A stretch of 64,000 bases of DNA, taken from positions 1,843,501 through 1,907,500 of the forward strand of contig NC_015977.1 of the NCBI RefSeq assembly GCF_000225345.1. The letters run 5' to 3'. The notes beneath the pieces are model-generated. The model had not been told where the DNA came from. It did no database searches and worked only from the letters and a program-made list of their open reading frames with translations. Shown piece after piece: positions 18,657 to 28,600 of the stretch. Source of the stretch: Roseburia hominis A2-183 (lineage in GTDB: Bacteria > Bacillota > Clostridia > Lachnospirales > Lachnospiraceae). Numbering within the stretch: the first letter of the stretch is position 1; every line of letters starts with the position of its first letter. A program made the translations under genes and the position numbers.

Positions 18657-20075
18657 TTACATTTGCGTCACAGGTAAAAACCCTTCCGTTCCGTCTTTTG
18701 CACGCACATACATCCAACCGTCTCCGTCCGACCGGATACAGTAGATGTCCTCCCCTGCCGCAATCGTCTGTTCTGCTGATGTCTCATCCATCGAAAAATA
18801 CACGGTCAGTGCTCCCTTATGCTCCAGCTTACACGGCTCGTAATAGGAATAAAGCCCGCCGTCCGCATGCTCGATCTTCTTCTCCGAACTGTTGTACCAG
18901 GCATACCCCTGCAGGATGCAGTCTGCCGGCTTGTCGTAACGGATCAGATCCATCACACCGCCCTGGCCGTTAAAACCGCTGAATCCGGCATTCCGGTCCC
19001 GGAACGGGAATCCTCCGACCTCTCCCAGATAGTAAAGATCTCCATCATATTTGAAAAAATGGGTCGCCCCGATGCCATCTGTTCCTTCATCAAGTACGGC
19101 AATCTCCAGACCATCATCCTCTTCCGGTGTTCCGATGTTCTCCACAAGGTCTGTCACATAAAACGCATCCTCAACCGGCGCGTGCATCTGAATGTACTCG
19201 GCAAGGTCGTACGCTGTCCCGTCGATCGTGAGCGTGCAGACCACCTGCTCCCCCTTACCGGTTACCGTGTAGCTGACTTCGTTAAGAACTCCATTGTCCA
19301 AAAGAGCGATCTCTGCGGTCTCGCCTGCCGAATAGGATTTCGGATATATATGTTCCGCTTCATATGCCGTCTGCATTGCCTTGATCAGTTTCAGATTCGC
19401 CTGCTCAATCTCACTTAATCCCGCATCGCCTGCAGTCGCTCCCCCGGCGGGCGTATACCAGCTGCACGCATCAAAATGCGCCTGCAGGTAGGTGTCATCA
19501 AAGGTTTTTCCATGTCTGGCATAAATCTCGTTTGCCGCCAGATAGAGTTCCTGCTCTGACAGATCCGACAGATTCTCCTCCGTCACCGGCAGTATTGCGC
19601 CAACCGGAACGACATACTGATCGGCATCGTAATGAACGTCATCCGCATCGATCTTCACACTTGATGCGATGGCCGTGACCTCCTCCATCATGGATCCGTA
19701 CTCTTCCACGATTGTCTGATCCTCCGTATCGCACGCAACATCCGTCGGCTGCATCAGGTAATACAGCGTTCCGTCCTCCGTGTAGGCGATCAGGTTCTCT
19801 CCCGCACCGTAATTCATCCATGCGTCGCTTTTTTCAAAGGAACACAGGTAGCCAAGTCCTTCCATCTTCTCATAGGAAGCCGTCTGATAGATGGTAAATC
19901 CATTCTCATCCTCTTTGATCGTACAGCGGTCCGCCCAGTCTTCCGGAAGCATCACTGTAATGTCGTTCCATGTATAATCTTTACCGTTCTCCACAGGTGA
20001 ACTGTTCTTTGCGCCGCATCCTGTCAAAATCAGCATTCCTGCAAGAAGCATTCCCTGCACCCATCTTCTCTTCAT
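18657..20075 (-). CDS. Lipoprotein with YARHG and SH3-like domains
   Basis: A signal peptide with lipobox L-T-G-C (cysteine near residue 20) predicts a lipid-anchored extracytoplasmic protein. A YARHG domain is seen at about 175-245, with E-I-Y-A-R-H-G-K-T-F and an H-F-D-A-C-S-W-Y segment. The last 60 residues look like a bacterial SH3 domain ending E-G-F-L-P-V-T. The middle part has no family I recognise. YARHG and SH3 domains are associated with cell-wall binding, so an envelope role is likely. It lies 24 bases after the beta-helix protein gene and may be cotranscribed. Confidence 0.82.
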   Translation of the reverse strand: MKRRWVQGMLLAGMLILTGCGAKNSSPVENGKDYTWNDITVMLPEDWADRCTIKEDENGFTIYQTASYEKMEGLGYLCSFEKSDAWMNYGAGENLIAYTEDGTLYYLMQPTDVACDTEDQTIVEEYGSMMEEVTAIASSVKIDADDVHYDADQYVVPVGAILPVTEENLSDLSEQELYLAANEIYARHGKTFDDTYLQAHFDACSWYTPAGGATAGDAGLSEIEQANLKLIKAMQTAYEAEHIYPKSYSAGETAEIALLDNGVLNEVSYTVTGKGEQVVCTLTIDGTAYDLAEYIQMHAPVEDAFYVTDLVENIGTPEEDDGLEIAVLDEGTDGIGATHFFKYDGDLYYLGEVGGFPFRDRNAGFSGFNGQGGVMDLIRYDKPADCILQGYAWYNSSEKKIEHADGGLYSYYEPCKLEHKGALTVYFSMDETSAEQTIAAGEDIYCIRSDGDGWMYVRAKDGTEGFLPVTQM

Positions 20076-20099
20076 TGTCTCTGTCCCTCTTCTGTTGTC

Positions 20100-20765
20100 C
20101 TACCGCTTTTCCACTACCTCGCTGCGGTTCTTGTAAATCGAATTTGCCGGAACCACGCCACGCACGCTCGAAAGCGGATAAACATTGGTGTGGCTTCCGA
20201 TGACGGTTCCCGGATTCAGCACGGAATTGCAGCCGACTTCCACATAGTCGCCGAGCATTGCTCCGAATTTCTTTAACCCTGTTTCAATTTTCTCATCATG
20301 ATCCTTTACCACCACCAGCGTCTTATCCGACTTGACATTGGAAGTGATCGAGCCGGCACCCATATGGGATTTGTAACCGAGAATCGAATCTCCCACGTAA
20401 TTGTAATGCGGAACCTGCACGGAATTAAAAATCACAACGTTTTTCAATTCTGTTGAATTGCCCACCACGGAGCCTTTTCCTACGATGGCATTCCCCCTGA
20501 CAAAAGCGCAGTGTCTGATTTCCGCATCCTCATCAATAATTAAAGGTCCATTTAAGAAAGCAGTCGGTGCAACCGTCGCACTCTTCGCCACCCAGATATT
20601 CTCGCCGCGCTGCTCATAGACCTCCGGGTCAAGCGTCGGTCCCAGCTTCTTTATAAAGCCGCTGATTTTCGGCAGAGCCTCCCACGGATAGGTCAGTCCC
20701 GCAAACAGTTCCGCCGCAATCGTCTCCCCTAAGTCATATAACTGGCTGATTTTTGCTGTTTCCAT
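20100..20765 (-). CDS. Left-handed beta-helix acyl/nucleotidyltransferase-like protein (GlmU C-domain type)
   Basis: From about residue 55 the protein is built of hexapeptide repeats such as I-W-V-A-K-S-A-T-V-A-P, F-V-R-G-N-A-I-V-G-K-G-S-V-V-G and V-G-C-N-S-V-L-N-P-G-T-V-I-G. This is the left-handed beta-helix seen in the acyltransferase half of GlmU. There is no N-terminal pyrophosphorylase domain, so it is not a complete GlmU. The ATG at 20765 is preferred over the GTG directly before it. The gene lies 15 bases after the chemoreceptor gene. The substrate, probably a sugar nucleotide, is unknown. Confidence 0.75.
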   Translation of the reverse strand: METAKISQLYDLGETIAAELFAGLTYPWEALPKISGFIKKLGPTLDPEVYEQRGENIWVAKSATVAPTAFLNGPLIIDEDAEIRHCAFVRGNAIVGKGSVVGNSTELKNVVIFNSVQVPHYNYVGDSILGYKSHMGAGSITSNVKSDKTLVVVKDHDEKIETGLKKFGAMLGDYVEVGCNSVLNPGTVIGSHTNVYPLSSVRGVVPANSIYKNRSEVVEKR

Positions 20766-20780
20766 CACACAAATTCCTCT

Positions 20781-22895
20781 CTATTCCCTGTAATTTTTAT
20801 TGACATAAGCCTGGATCTCTTCGCTGTCCTCCGGCATACGGCATCCGACAATGAACTCACCATCATTATCCGTACTGCGGATGATATGTCCGTCCAGCGT
20901 CCGTGCCTCCTCCAGCGGGAAGTCCGGGATTTCCAGCAAAATATCCTGCCCGATCGCATTTGCGAAATCCTCCTGATGTGCGCTGAATGCGAAACCGCCT
21001 GCGCTGATATTGATCATCCTGCCGTTGTAAGCTTTGCCGGATTTTTTCAGCGTCACGGTACATGCATTGGCAACCGGCATACGCGGATACTTTCTGCGGT
21101 TGATGACCTTCGGGTTTGTCGCCACAGCAATCCGGTAGCTGTCGGCACCCGCATTGGAAGCGGCGGATACGCTGACATCCTCCCATGTATACAGTGCATT
21201 GTTGACACAGATCTGCAGTTCATATGTAATGTCTTTTTTCTTTATCTCAATCGTTTTTCCGGCTTCCGGCTTGATCTTTACCAGAACTCCGTCGCTCTGA
21301 CTCTCAAACACTTCCCCGTGGAACTCCGTCCCGGCTGCCTGTGCTCCGTTCTTAGCGACTAACACCACATGCATTCCCGGCTGCGCATCGCCAATTCCCA
21401 TGAATCCGCCGCTACCGAGTTCTTCCATGAGCTTTCCTACCACACTCTCAATCTTATCCACATTGACGGAAGACTCCTCGTATTTGCTGAGCATCGTGCG
21501 GGACGCTTCGTCGGACTGGTTGATGCACTCCGTCATGACCTCCATGGTATCGCAGATCTGCTTCATGTTCTCCACCATGTCGCTGTTGGAAGCTTCCACT
21601 TCCTTCATAGCGCCGTCAATTACCCCGATATTCTGTCCCAGCTTTTTGGAATCATCGGTAATGCTTGTGACACTCTCCTGCACCTGCGTGAGCTTCTCTC
21701 TTGTCATGCGGATCATCTCAAGCGTCTTGGTGATGGATTCCGTCATCTTCTCCGAAGTCTCCTCCAGATGATCCAGTGCGTCCCTGATACGTCCGGAAGA
21801 AGTCTTGGTTCCCATGCTCAGATCCTGTATCTGACCTGCCACCACGGCAAAGCCCTTTCCGGCTTCCCCGGCTCTCGCCGCCTCAATCGAAGCGTTCAGT
21901 GCCAGAAGGTTCGTCTGGAACGTGATTCCCTCTATGGTACCCGTCTCTTCCTTTACCATTTCAAATTTCTGCTTAAAGTTCTCGAGCACCTGCTCGACCT
22001 CGCCGGAAAGCGCCGCCATGGTATCCGTCGTATTCATGACATCCGCAAGTTCTTCCGCACTCACATCCGCATGCTCAACCGACTCCTGGATCAGCGTCAC
22101 CATCTCATCGATCAGTCCCGCCACATTCTGCACCTGCGTGCTGATGTCGGTACTCCGGTCCATGGAGGACATCGTCTTATTGTGGAGAACATCGTTGTTC
22201 CGGGTGAGTTCCTCCATACTGCTTACGACGGAATCCGCTCCCTGCCGGTTCTCATCCGCCAGCTCACGCACAACCGTAACGCCGTCCACAATCGAGTTGC
22301 TCGCTCCCTTTACCTGTCCCACCGTCGTCACGACCCGGCTCAGATTATCCCGGATCGATGCCACCAGCGCTCCGTCCGACTCATTTAAGTGGTCGACAGA
22401 AAGAATATAACAGATATAACACAGAAGCAGTGTTGAAAACTGCAGGTAATAGTCTGTCATTTTCACATTCGGATTCAGGCCGAGGAAGACATGGAGCAGT
22501 GCACTGAGCACAATGACGATCTCGTTTGTGACCGCGCACCGTATCATATAACTGCGATCCTTGAACAGAATCAACATACTCGTCAACGGCAGAATATATG
22601 CATAGGCGGTCGCCGAGTCCGTGATACACACCACATAGGCATAGAAAAAGCCATATCCGAGAGCCAGGACATCCTTATAACACGGTGTCGCTCTCCCCTT
22701 TAACTTCAACGTCAGCAGTCCGATTGCAAACGGCACCCACGCCATAACCAGAAAAACAACATACTGCGTCGCCGTATAGATTCCCTTGGAAAGGTCGCTT
22801 CCGTATGACAGTGTCATAATCGCAATCAAAGCCAGCCATACTTTCATTGCCTTTAAATTGGCTTTCTCTTTAAAGGCCTGCTCATTGTACTCCAT
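20781..22895 (-). CDS. Methyl-accepting chemotaxis protein with C-terminal PilZ domain
   Basis: The first 190 residues contain about six hydrophobic segments with only short loops, so there is no classical periplasmic sensor. Next is a coiled-coil methyl-accepting signalling domain whose hairpin tip reads [19 protein letters not shown]. The C-terminal 110 residues form a PilZ domain with R-R-K-Y-P-R and N-I-S-A-G-G, the c-di-GMP ligands. No HAMP domain is obvious. The start at 22895 follows AGGAGG by nine bases. The protein could couple membrane sensing and c-di-GMP to the chemotaxis kinase. A consensus promoter lies just upstream. Confidence 0.9.
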   Translation of the reverse strand: MEYNEQAFKEKANLKAMKVWLALIAIMTLSYGSDLSKGIYTATQYVVFLVMAWVPFAIGLLTLKLKGRATPCYKDVLALGYGFFYAYVVCITDSATAYAYILPLTSMLILFKDRSYMIRCAVTNEIVIVLSALLHVFLGLNPNVKMTDYYLQFSTLLLCYICYILSVDHLNESDGALVASIRDNLSRVVTTVGQVKGASNSIVDGVTVVRELADENRQGADSVVSSMEELTRNNDVLHNKTMSSMDRSTDISTQVQNVAGLIDEMVTLIQESVEHADVSAEELADVMNTTDTMAALSGEVEQVLENFKQKFEMVKEETGTIEGITFQTNLLALNASIEAARAGEAGKGFAVVAGQIQDLSMGTKTSSGRIRDALDHLEETSEKMTESITKTLEMIRMTREKLTQVQESVTSITDDSKKLGQNIGVIDGAMKEVEASNSDMVENMKQICDTMEVMTECINQSDEASRTMLSKYEESSVNVDKIESVVGKLMEELGSGGFMGIGDAQPGMHVVLVAKNGAQAAGTEFHGEVFESQSDGVLVKIKPEAGKTIEIKKKDITYELQICVNNALYTWEDVSVSAASNAGADSYRIAVATNPKVINRRKYPRMPVANACTVTLKKSGKAYNGRMINISAGGFAFSAHQEDFANAIGQDILLEIPDFPLEEARTLDGHIIRSTDNDGEFIVGCRMPEDSEEIQAYVNKNYRE

Positions 22896-22945
22896 GCCCT
22901 GTTTCCTCCTGTGTCTTCTGCCGGATTCTATCAATAACTACTCAA

Positions 22946-22974
22946 ATTTTAATGACATTTTATCCGGCTGTCAA
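22946..22974 (-). promoter_or_regulatory. Promoter of the chemoreceptor gene
   Basis: TTGACA (22974-22969) and TAAAAT (22951-22946) are 17 bases apart on the minus strand, 50 bases before the start. This is a sigma-A type site, not the sigma-D type common for motility genes. Confidence 0.78.
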
Positions 22975-23029
22975 TAGCAAGCATGCACCGCACGCCATCC
23001 GATTTTTACTTTCTTTTCTCATTCGTTTC

Positions 23030-26000
23030 TCATCCAGGAAATTCATCCAGAAAATTGGATGCAGCCGCCTGCTGTTTTGCCTCTTCCTCCTCGTAAGCCG
23101 CATACTCCTCCGCCATCGCATCATAAAACGGAGGCACGTCCTCCTCAATGTACTGTGCGCCGTCCTCAGCCGCCAGCGGCTGCGGCTGTGCATTTTCTTC
23201 TAATTCCTCATAGAACATGCGCTCCCCGCCCTTGCCGTCGGAAGCACCCTCACGCTTTGTGCCGGGATTGTCAAAATCAAACACAATGCGGTCATCCTCC
23301 AGCTTTAGGCAGGTGTCAAACGTGTTGCCGGCTTTTGACACAAACCCGGTCACTTTATCTTTGGTTTTCCCTGTCTCTAACAGTTCGCGCATGACCTCCT
23401 CGGTCAGCGCCACCTTCGCCACCGTGTGGGAGACCTTAAAACCGCACTCACACTCGTAATACCACTGGCTCTTCTTTAACATTTTCCCGCATTTCGGGCA
23501 GGCAAGTGTTGTCTCGACGGGCTTTGGCTTCTCCGGAAAATCAAATGCGATCTGCCCTTCCGGCGTCAGCTTCAGCGGCGCGTCGAACTTCATGCCGGTC
23601 TTCGCCACAAATCCCTTGATCACGTCCGTCTTCCCGCGGAGCAAAAGTTCCTTTACCTGTGCTTCCTTTAATGAGACACCCGCGATCTTGCCGATTGCGA
23701 ACCGGCAGCTGTCCGGATTCTCCTTTGAATAGTTGGCACAGCCGTATCCAAACATCGTCTTTACGATATCTCCGCCGCAGACCGGACATTTTACATCCTT
23801 TACCTTCGGCGCTTCCAGATCCGTAAAATCAAACTTCAGCCCCGTGACCTTTCCCTTCTCATCCTTTGCCAGTGCGACGCGCGCATCAAATTTCTTCCCG
23901 CTCTTCGACTTAAAGCCGCGGATCGTTCCGGTTCTTCCGTTGGTCAGAAGCTCCTTTACGTTCGCTTCCGTCAGTGCCTTCTCCGCCATCTTCCCGACAG
24001 AGAACCGGCAGCTGTTCGGATCGTCCTTCACATAATTGGCACAGCCAAAGCCGAACGGCGTCGCCACGATATCACCGCCGCAGATCGGGCACACCACATC
24101 CTTGATCTTTTTGGCTTCGACATGTTCAAAATCAAATCTCAATTCAATTCTTCCGTCTTCCGTGTGTTCCAGAGCGACACAGGCGTCAAACTTCTTCCCG
24201 CTCTTCGACTTGAATCCGCGGATCGTTCCGGTTCTCCCCTGATTTAAAAGCTCCTTCACCTGCGCTGCGTTTAAGTCCTTTCCCGCCATCGTACCGATTG
24301 CAAACCGGCAGCTGTCCGGGTCATCCTGCCTGTAATTCGCGCAGCCGAACCCGAACGACGTCTCCACAATCGCCCCGCCGCAGATCGGACACACGACATC
24401 GGGAACAACGGCGGCATCGTTCTGTGAAAAATCAAATGCAATATTCTTTCTTCCGTCCTCCGTCTGCTCCAGCTTTAAACAGGCATTGAACTTCTTTTTA
24501 TTCCTGGCAGTAAAGCCGCGGATCAGACCGGTCTTTCCGGTCGTAAGAAGCTCCGTCAGATCATCGACGCCCAGCGCCTTTCCCGCGATCTTTCCCACGG
24601 AAAAATAACATTCATCGGGATGCTCGTGGTGCTTGACGCAGCTATAGCCAAACGGCGTGATCTCCACGGCAGAACCGCACACTGGACATACGACACCCTC
24701 CAGGATTTCCGGCTGGTTCTTTGAAAAATCAAATCCAACCGAAACTTTTCCCTCATCATCCTTTTCCAGGATGAGGCTCGCCGAGAACTTTTTCTTCGAC
24801 TTCGAGACAAACCCGGACAGCACGCCGGTATGTCCTTCGGTCAAAAGCTCCTTTACTTCCTCATCGTTTAAGTCTCTTCCGGCGATTGTACCGATGGAGA
24901 AGCGGCATCCGCCGCCATCTTTCTGATAATTGCTGCACCCGTAACCGAACGGCGTCGTCTCGATCGTTCCTCCGCACACCGGACAGGGAATGCCGAGGCT
25001 GCGCTTCGCCGCAAGCCCCTTTCCGCCCTTTCCGACGAGCGGGTGGATCCGCGTGGCAATCTGGCCGGTCAGATCCTGCTCGATCATGGCGACCGTCTCC
25101 CTGCGGATAAAATCCTCCAGTTTTGAGCGGTAATCCTCCATCACGACCGCTCCCCGCGTAATTCCGTCCAGTCCCTTTTCCCAGGAAGCTGTCATCTTGG
25201 GGTTGAGCAGTGCCGGAACCGTCATCGAAACCACCTCAAAGATCATTTCCCCCAGCCGCTCCGGCGTGAGAACCTGCGTCTTTTTGTTCAGATTCAGATA
25301 GCCGACCCGAACCAGCTTTTTGATGATCTCTGCCCGCGTGGCAGATGTACCGATTCCGGAACCCTTGATCTGCTCTCTTAATTCTTCCTCCTCGATGAGC
25401 TGTCCGGCATTCTCCATGGCGAGCACCATCGATCCTGACGTGTAACGCTTCGGCGGGGAGGTCTTCCCCTCACGGATGACATAGCCGTCCGAAAAAAGCG
25501 TCTCTCCCTTTTGAAGCTTGTCGGCATACGCCAAAAGCCCGGCGTTCTCCTCTTCTTCCTGTGCAGCCTCAGCATCACCGCCCTGCGTCTGCTCCTCCCC
25601 GTCCGTCTTCGCCGCATTCCGCTCCTTCGCCGATTTCGGAATGCCTGCAATCTCCAGATAGCCCGGAACCTTTAACTGCTTCGCGGAAGTGTAAAGCTTC
25701 TCACCGCCTGCCGCAACGACAAGCTTCACCGTCTGATACTCCGCCGGCGGATAAAAAATGCTTAAGAAACGGCGCACAATCATCTCATAGACGCTTCGTT
25801 CAAGACTGTTTAAAGATTCCAGCTCTGTGAGCTGTCCGGTCGGAATGATCGCGTAGTGGTCGGTAATCTTGGAATCATCCGTATACTGCGTGTTCGCAAT
25901 GTTCCGGCAGCGGCCTTCCTTCATGATGCGCTCCACATAAGGAGCCACCGGCGCAAAATTTTTCAGTCTGCTGATATTTTTTGTAATCTCTTTTGCCACC

Positions 26001-27052
26001 GCCGAGGAGAGCACACGTGCATCCGTTCTCGGATAGGTGGTAAGCTTCTTCTCATACAGATCCTGCGCCACCTGCAGCGTCTCATCCGGACTGATCTTAA
26101 AACGCTTGGAACACTCCGCCTGCAGCTCCGCAAGATTGAAAAGCAGCGGCGCACGCTTTTTCTGCGTCCCTGTCTCCACGGAATCAATGAGCGCTTCCTG
26201 TCCCTTTAACTCCGCAATCAGCGTCTGCGCGCTCTCTTCCTTTTTAAAGCCGTTTTCCTTATATAAAAGCGGCGACTCAAAATATTTAGAGCCTTCTATT
26301 GCCTTCCACTCCGCCGTGATCCGGCATTCTTCCTCTCCTTCGGGATGAAAGGTTCCCACGACACGGTAAAACGGCGTCTCTGTAAAATTGCGGATCTCGC
26401 GCTCCCGGATCACAACCATGCCAAGAACACAGGTCATGACGCGGCCGACCGCGATCGCCGTATAGCTCGATGTTCCCGCCGCATCATTCAGAAGTTTTCC
26501 GTACTTTACCGACATGGCTCTGGAAAAATTGATTCCCATCGCATAATCCTCGATCGTCCGCATCACACCCGACTTTGCGAGATTGTCATACTCCGACATA
26601 TCTTTTGCCTCACGGATGCCGCGCAGAATCTCCTCCTCAGTCTGCGAATCGATCCAGACGCGGAGCTCCTTCATGCCCTCGCGCACGCCGCCGAACTTCC
26701 GGATATTTTCCTCGATCGTCTGTCCTTCTTTTCCGGCATCTCCTGCCCAGTAGACCGTGTCAATATCCTCGCGGTGCAGCATTTTATGTACCACATCATA
26801 CTGCCTGCTCACAGATGGGATTACATTATATTTGTAATCCCGCGGCAGAAACGGCAGATCTTCCAGCCGCCATTTTTTATACCGCTCATCATACTCCTCC
26901 GGGTACACCATCTCCACCAGATGCCCCACGCACCAGGTGATGACATACCCGTCGTTCTCTATATAACCGTCATTTCTTCCGGATACGCCGAGAATCCGCG
27001 CGAACTCCTGCGCAACACTCGGTTTCTCCGTGATGATCAAAGATTTTGCCAC
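23030..27052 (-). CDS. topB: Type IA DNA topoisomerase (TopB-like) with six zinc-ribbon modules
   Basis: The first 680 residues are a type IA topoisomerase. The Toprim domain opens S-L-I-I-T-E-K-P-S-V-A-Q and has W-A-G-D-A-G-K-E-G-Q-T. The catalytic tyrosine is in T-T-Y-P-R-T-D-A-R. The GTG at 27052 is taken as start because GGAGG ends ten bases before it; the longer TTG frame begins one base ahead of that site. From about residue 685 to 1275 come six tandem units of about 98 residues, each opening with C-P-x-C-G and usually a second cysteine pair. Ordinary TopB is about 700 residues, so this protein is nearly doubled. It is preceded by its own promoter. Confidence 0.93.
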   Translation of the reverse strand: MAKSLIITEKPSVAQEFARILGVSGRNDGYIENDGYVITWCVGHLVEMVYPEEYDERYKKWRLEDLPFLPRDYKYNVIPSVSRQYDVVHKMLHREDIDTVYWAGDAGKEGQTIEENIRKFGGVREGMKELRVWIDSQTEEEILRGIREAKDMSEYDNLAKSGVMRTIEDYAMGINFSRAMSVKYGKLLNDAAGTSSYTAIAVGRVMTCVLGMVVIREREIRNFTETPFYRVVGTFHPEGEEECRITAEWKAIEGSKYFESPLLYKENGFKKEESAQTLIAELKGQEALIDSVETGTQKKRAPLLFNLAELQAECSKRFKISPDETLQVAQDLYEKKLTTYPRTDARVLSSAVAKEITKNISRLKNFAPVAPYVERIMKEGRCRNIANTQYTDDSKITDHYAIIPTGQLTELESLNSLERSVYEMIVRRFLSIFYPPAEYQTVKLVVAAGGEKLYTSAKQLKVPGYLEIAGIPKSAKERNAAKTDGEEQTQGGDAEAAQEEEENAGLLAYADKLQKGETLFSDGYVIREGKTSPPKRYTSGSMVLAMENAGQLIEEEELREQIKGSGIGTSATRAEIIKKLVRVGYLNLNKKTQVLTPERLGEMIFEVVSMTVPALLNPKMTASWEKGLDGITRGAVVMEDYRSKLEDFIRRETVAMIEQDLTGQIATRIHPLVGKGGKGLAAKRSLGIPCPVCGGTIETTPFGYGCSNYQKDGGGCRFSIGTIAGRDLNDEEVKELLTEGHTGVLSGFVSKSKKKFSASLILEKDDEGKVSVGFDFSKNQPEILEGVVCPVCGSAVEITPFGYSCVKHHEHPDECYFSVGKIAGKALGVDDLTELLTTGKTGLIRGFTARNKKKFNACLKLEQTEDGRKNIAFDFSQNDAAVVPDVVCPICGGAIVETSFGFGCANYRQDDPDSCRFAIGTMAGKDLNAAQVKELLNQGRTGTIRGFKSKSGKKFDACVALEHTEDGRIELRFDFEHVEAKKIKDVVCPICGGDIVATPFGFGCANYVKDDPNSCRFSVGKMAEKALTEANVKELLTNGRTGTIRGFKSKSGKKFDARVALAKDEKGKVTGLKFDFTDLEAPKVKDVKCPVCGGDIVKTMFGYGCANYSKENPDSCRFAIGKIAGVSLKEAQVKELLLRGKTDVIKGFVAKTGMKFDAPLKLTPEGQIAFDFPEKPKPVETTLACPKCGKMLKKSQWYYECECGFKVSHTVAKVALTEEVMRELLETGKTKDKVTGFVSKAGNTFDTCLKLEDDRIVFDFDNPGTKREGASDGKGGERMFYEELEENAQPQPLAAEDGAQYIEEDVPPFYDAMAEEYAAYEEEEAKQQAAASNFLDEFPG
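23230..24990 (-). repeat. Six tandem zinc-ribbon coding units in topB
   Basis: Each unit encodes a C-P-[VIK]-C-G zinc knuckle, a segment like T-P-F-G-Y-G-C-x-N-Y, a second cysteine, then K-E-L-L-x-x-G-x-T-x-x-x-x-G-F and a closing F-D-F. Units 3 and 4 are the most alike (shared R-T-G-T-I-R-G-F-K-S-K-S-G-K-K-F-D-A), pointing to the most recent duplication. The sixth unit is the most divergent, with C-P-K-C-G and C-E-C-G. Confidence 0.88.
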
Positions 27053-27086
27053 AATCTGTTCCTCCAATTACTTTCGCATGAAGCAA

Positions 27087-27115
27087 ATTATAGCATTTTT
27101 CTCGACATCGGGCAA
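27087..27115 (-). promoter_or_regulatory. Promoter of the topoisomerase gene
   Basis: TTGCCC (27115-27110) and TATAAT (27092-27087) are 17 bases apart on the minus strand, within the 64-base gap after the ATPase gene and about 35 bases before the GTG start. Confidence 0.8.
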
Positions 27116-27116
27116 C

Positions 27117-28481
27117 TTACAGTTCATTCATATCCACGAGCACGAACCGCTTATCCCGCTCCGCCATGGCGGTAACCTCCGGTGCAAATCCCTGTGCGGA
27201 AAAGAGGAAATAATATTCCGCGCCGATTTTTGCCCGCTTCATGTTAAGGAACAGCGCCTCGCACATTTCCATCGTAAGCTCGGGTTCCTGCCAGTTGCAG
27301 AGTCCGACCATATTCTGTCGAATCTCATTCTGCGCAATGATGTCGATATTCCCCTCTTTGCCAACCCAGGTTCCCATGCGTGCAATCTTAAGCGGAAGCT
27401 TTCCCACCATACCGAGAAGTCCCAGATATTCCATGCATACCTCCACAAAATACCGGGAGAGGTACGCATCCAGTCCGGGCGCGATATATCTGTCGTAGAA
27501 TTCTTCCGGGCGGGTCATATACAAATCCGACAGATGCGGATAGATAAAGTGAAACCAGAAATTCACATAATTGTCGCAGATCCGATACACACCTTTCTTC
27601 GTGTTCTCCCAGCCGCCCGTCTCAAACGATACCACCTTCTGGATGATATCAAATGCCGCCAAATTCTTCATATAGACGCTGATCTTGGCGCGCGAGAATC
27701 CGGTCGTCCGGTACAGATCATTCAGCTTGTCCTGCCCGGCCGCGATCTGCGCCAGGATGGTCTCATAGACAGACAGTTCCCGCAGACTCTCCCCGATCAG
27801 ATCTTCCGCCGCATGGTACAGATAGCCGCCCGGCGAAAGAATCAGTCTACAGATATTGGTCTTTACATCCGCTTTTGCGTTCCAGCGGTTGATGTATCCC
27901 GGCACACCGCCGATGATGCCGTAAGTCTTGATACATTCCGCCACCGGATACTCGGGCAACGCCCGCACCACTTCCAGAAAATTCAGATTCGTAAATTTGA
28001 TTTTCCGGTCTATTTTGCGGCATGCCGCCTCACCGATACACTCTGGAAGTTCCCGCTCTGCCCATGACACCGCCGAGCTGCAGAGCAGAATCATCACAGG
28101 TCCCGGATAAAGCCTGTGCGCTTTCAGTTTCAGCACCGCCTCCATAAAAGTAGGATCCTTTTTGGCAATATACTGAAATTCATCGATCACGACTACCAGC
28201 TTCGTGGGATCACCGCTCTTTACCCGGTTAAAATATTCCTCATAGGTATACTTCTGCAGCATCACCTCAAACCGCGCCGTCAGTTCACGCCCCATCTGCG
28301 CGCGCTGCTCTCGCTCCGCCACCTGTCTCGCGCGGTAATAAAAATGCTTCTTGTTCTGCACAAATGCGCTAAGCAGCCTCTCCTTCTCCGAGTCCGTCCG
28401 CCCGTACAGCACAACCAGCTGATTGCCCGGTTCCCGGTAGCACTCTTCCAGTTCCATTAACACCGACGATTTTACGACCAT
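27117..28481 (-). CDS. DUF234-type ATPase with a degenerate P-loop
   Basis: The protein has the layout of the archaeal-type ATPase family with a C-terminal DUF234 (PD-(D/E)xK-like) domain. The Walker B region V-V-V-I-D-E-F-Q-Y-I is intact near residue 103. There is a winged-helix-like middle and a C-terminal domain with G-N-I-D-I-I-A-Q-N and Y-Y-L-F-S-A-Q-G-F. The Walker A position reads Y-G-R-T-D-S-E-K-E-R-L, lacking the glycine before the lysine and the following Thr/Ser that the family normally shows as G-R-R-R-V-G-K-T. Nucleotide binding may therefore be lost or altered. It has a strong promoter of its own. The cellular role of the family is unknown. Confidence 0.8.
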   Translation of the reverse strand: MVVKSSVLMELEECYREPGNQLVVLYGRTDSEKERLLSAFVQNKKHFYYRARQVAEREQRAQMGRELTARFEVMLQKYTYEEYFNRVKSGDPTKLVVVIDEFQYIAKKDPTFMEAVLKLKAHRLYPGPVMILLCSSAVSWAERELPECIGEAACRKIDRKIKFTNLNFLEVVRALPEYPVAECIKTYGIIGGVPGYINRWNAKADVKTNICRLILSPGGYLYHAAEDLIGESLRELSVYETILAQIAAGQDKLNDLYRTTGFSRAKISVYMKNLAAFDIIQKVVSFETGGWENTKKGVYRICDNYVNFWFHFIYPHLSDLYMTRPEEFYDRYIAPGLDAYLSRYFVEVCMEYLGLLGMVGKLPLKIARMGTWVGKEGNIDIIAQNEIRQNMVGLCNWQEPELTMEMCEALFLNMKRAKIGAEYYFLFSAQGFAPEVTAMAERDKRFVLVDMNEL

Positions 28482-28571
28482 CTCTTCTCCTCTGCACTTT
28501 CCTGCCGGGCACGAAAAGCCACACCGCATCCCATATCCGGCACATTCTATCTGTCCATATGTTCTGCGGAA

Positions 28572-28600
28572 ATTATATCATTTTTTAACTTTCCGGGCAA
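28572..28600 (-). promoter_or_regulatory. Promoter of the DUF234 ATPase gene
   Basis: TTGCCC (28600-28595) and TATAAT (28577-28572) are 17 bases apart on the minus strand, 91 bases before the start. The boxes are identical to those of the topoisomerase promoter at 27087-27115. The -35 box touches the edge of the structured repeat that begins at 28599. Confidence 0.82.

Noticed and set aside
21369..22388. A 339-codon plus-strand frame
   Set aside because: It is antisense to the methyl-accepting domain; its His/Leu/Arg-rich product is the reverse image of a coiled coil.
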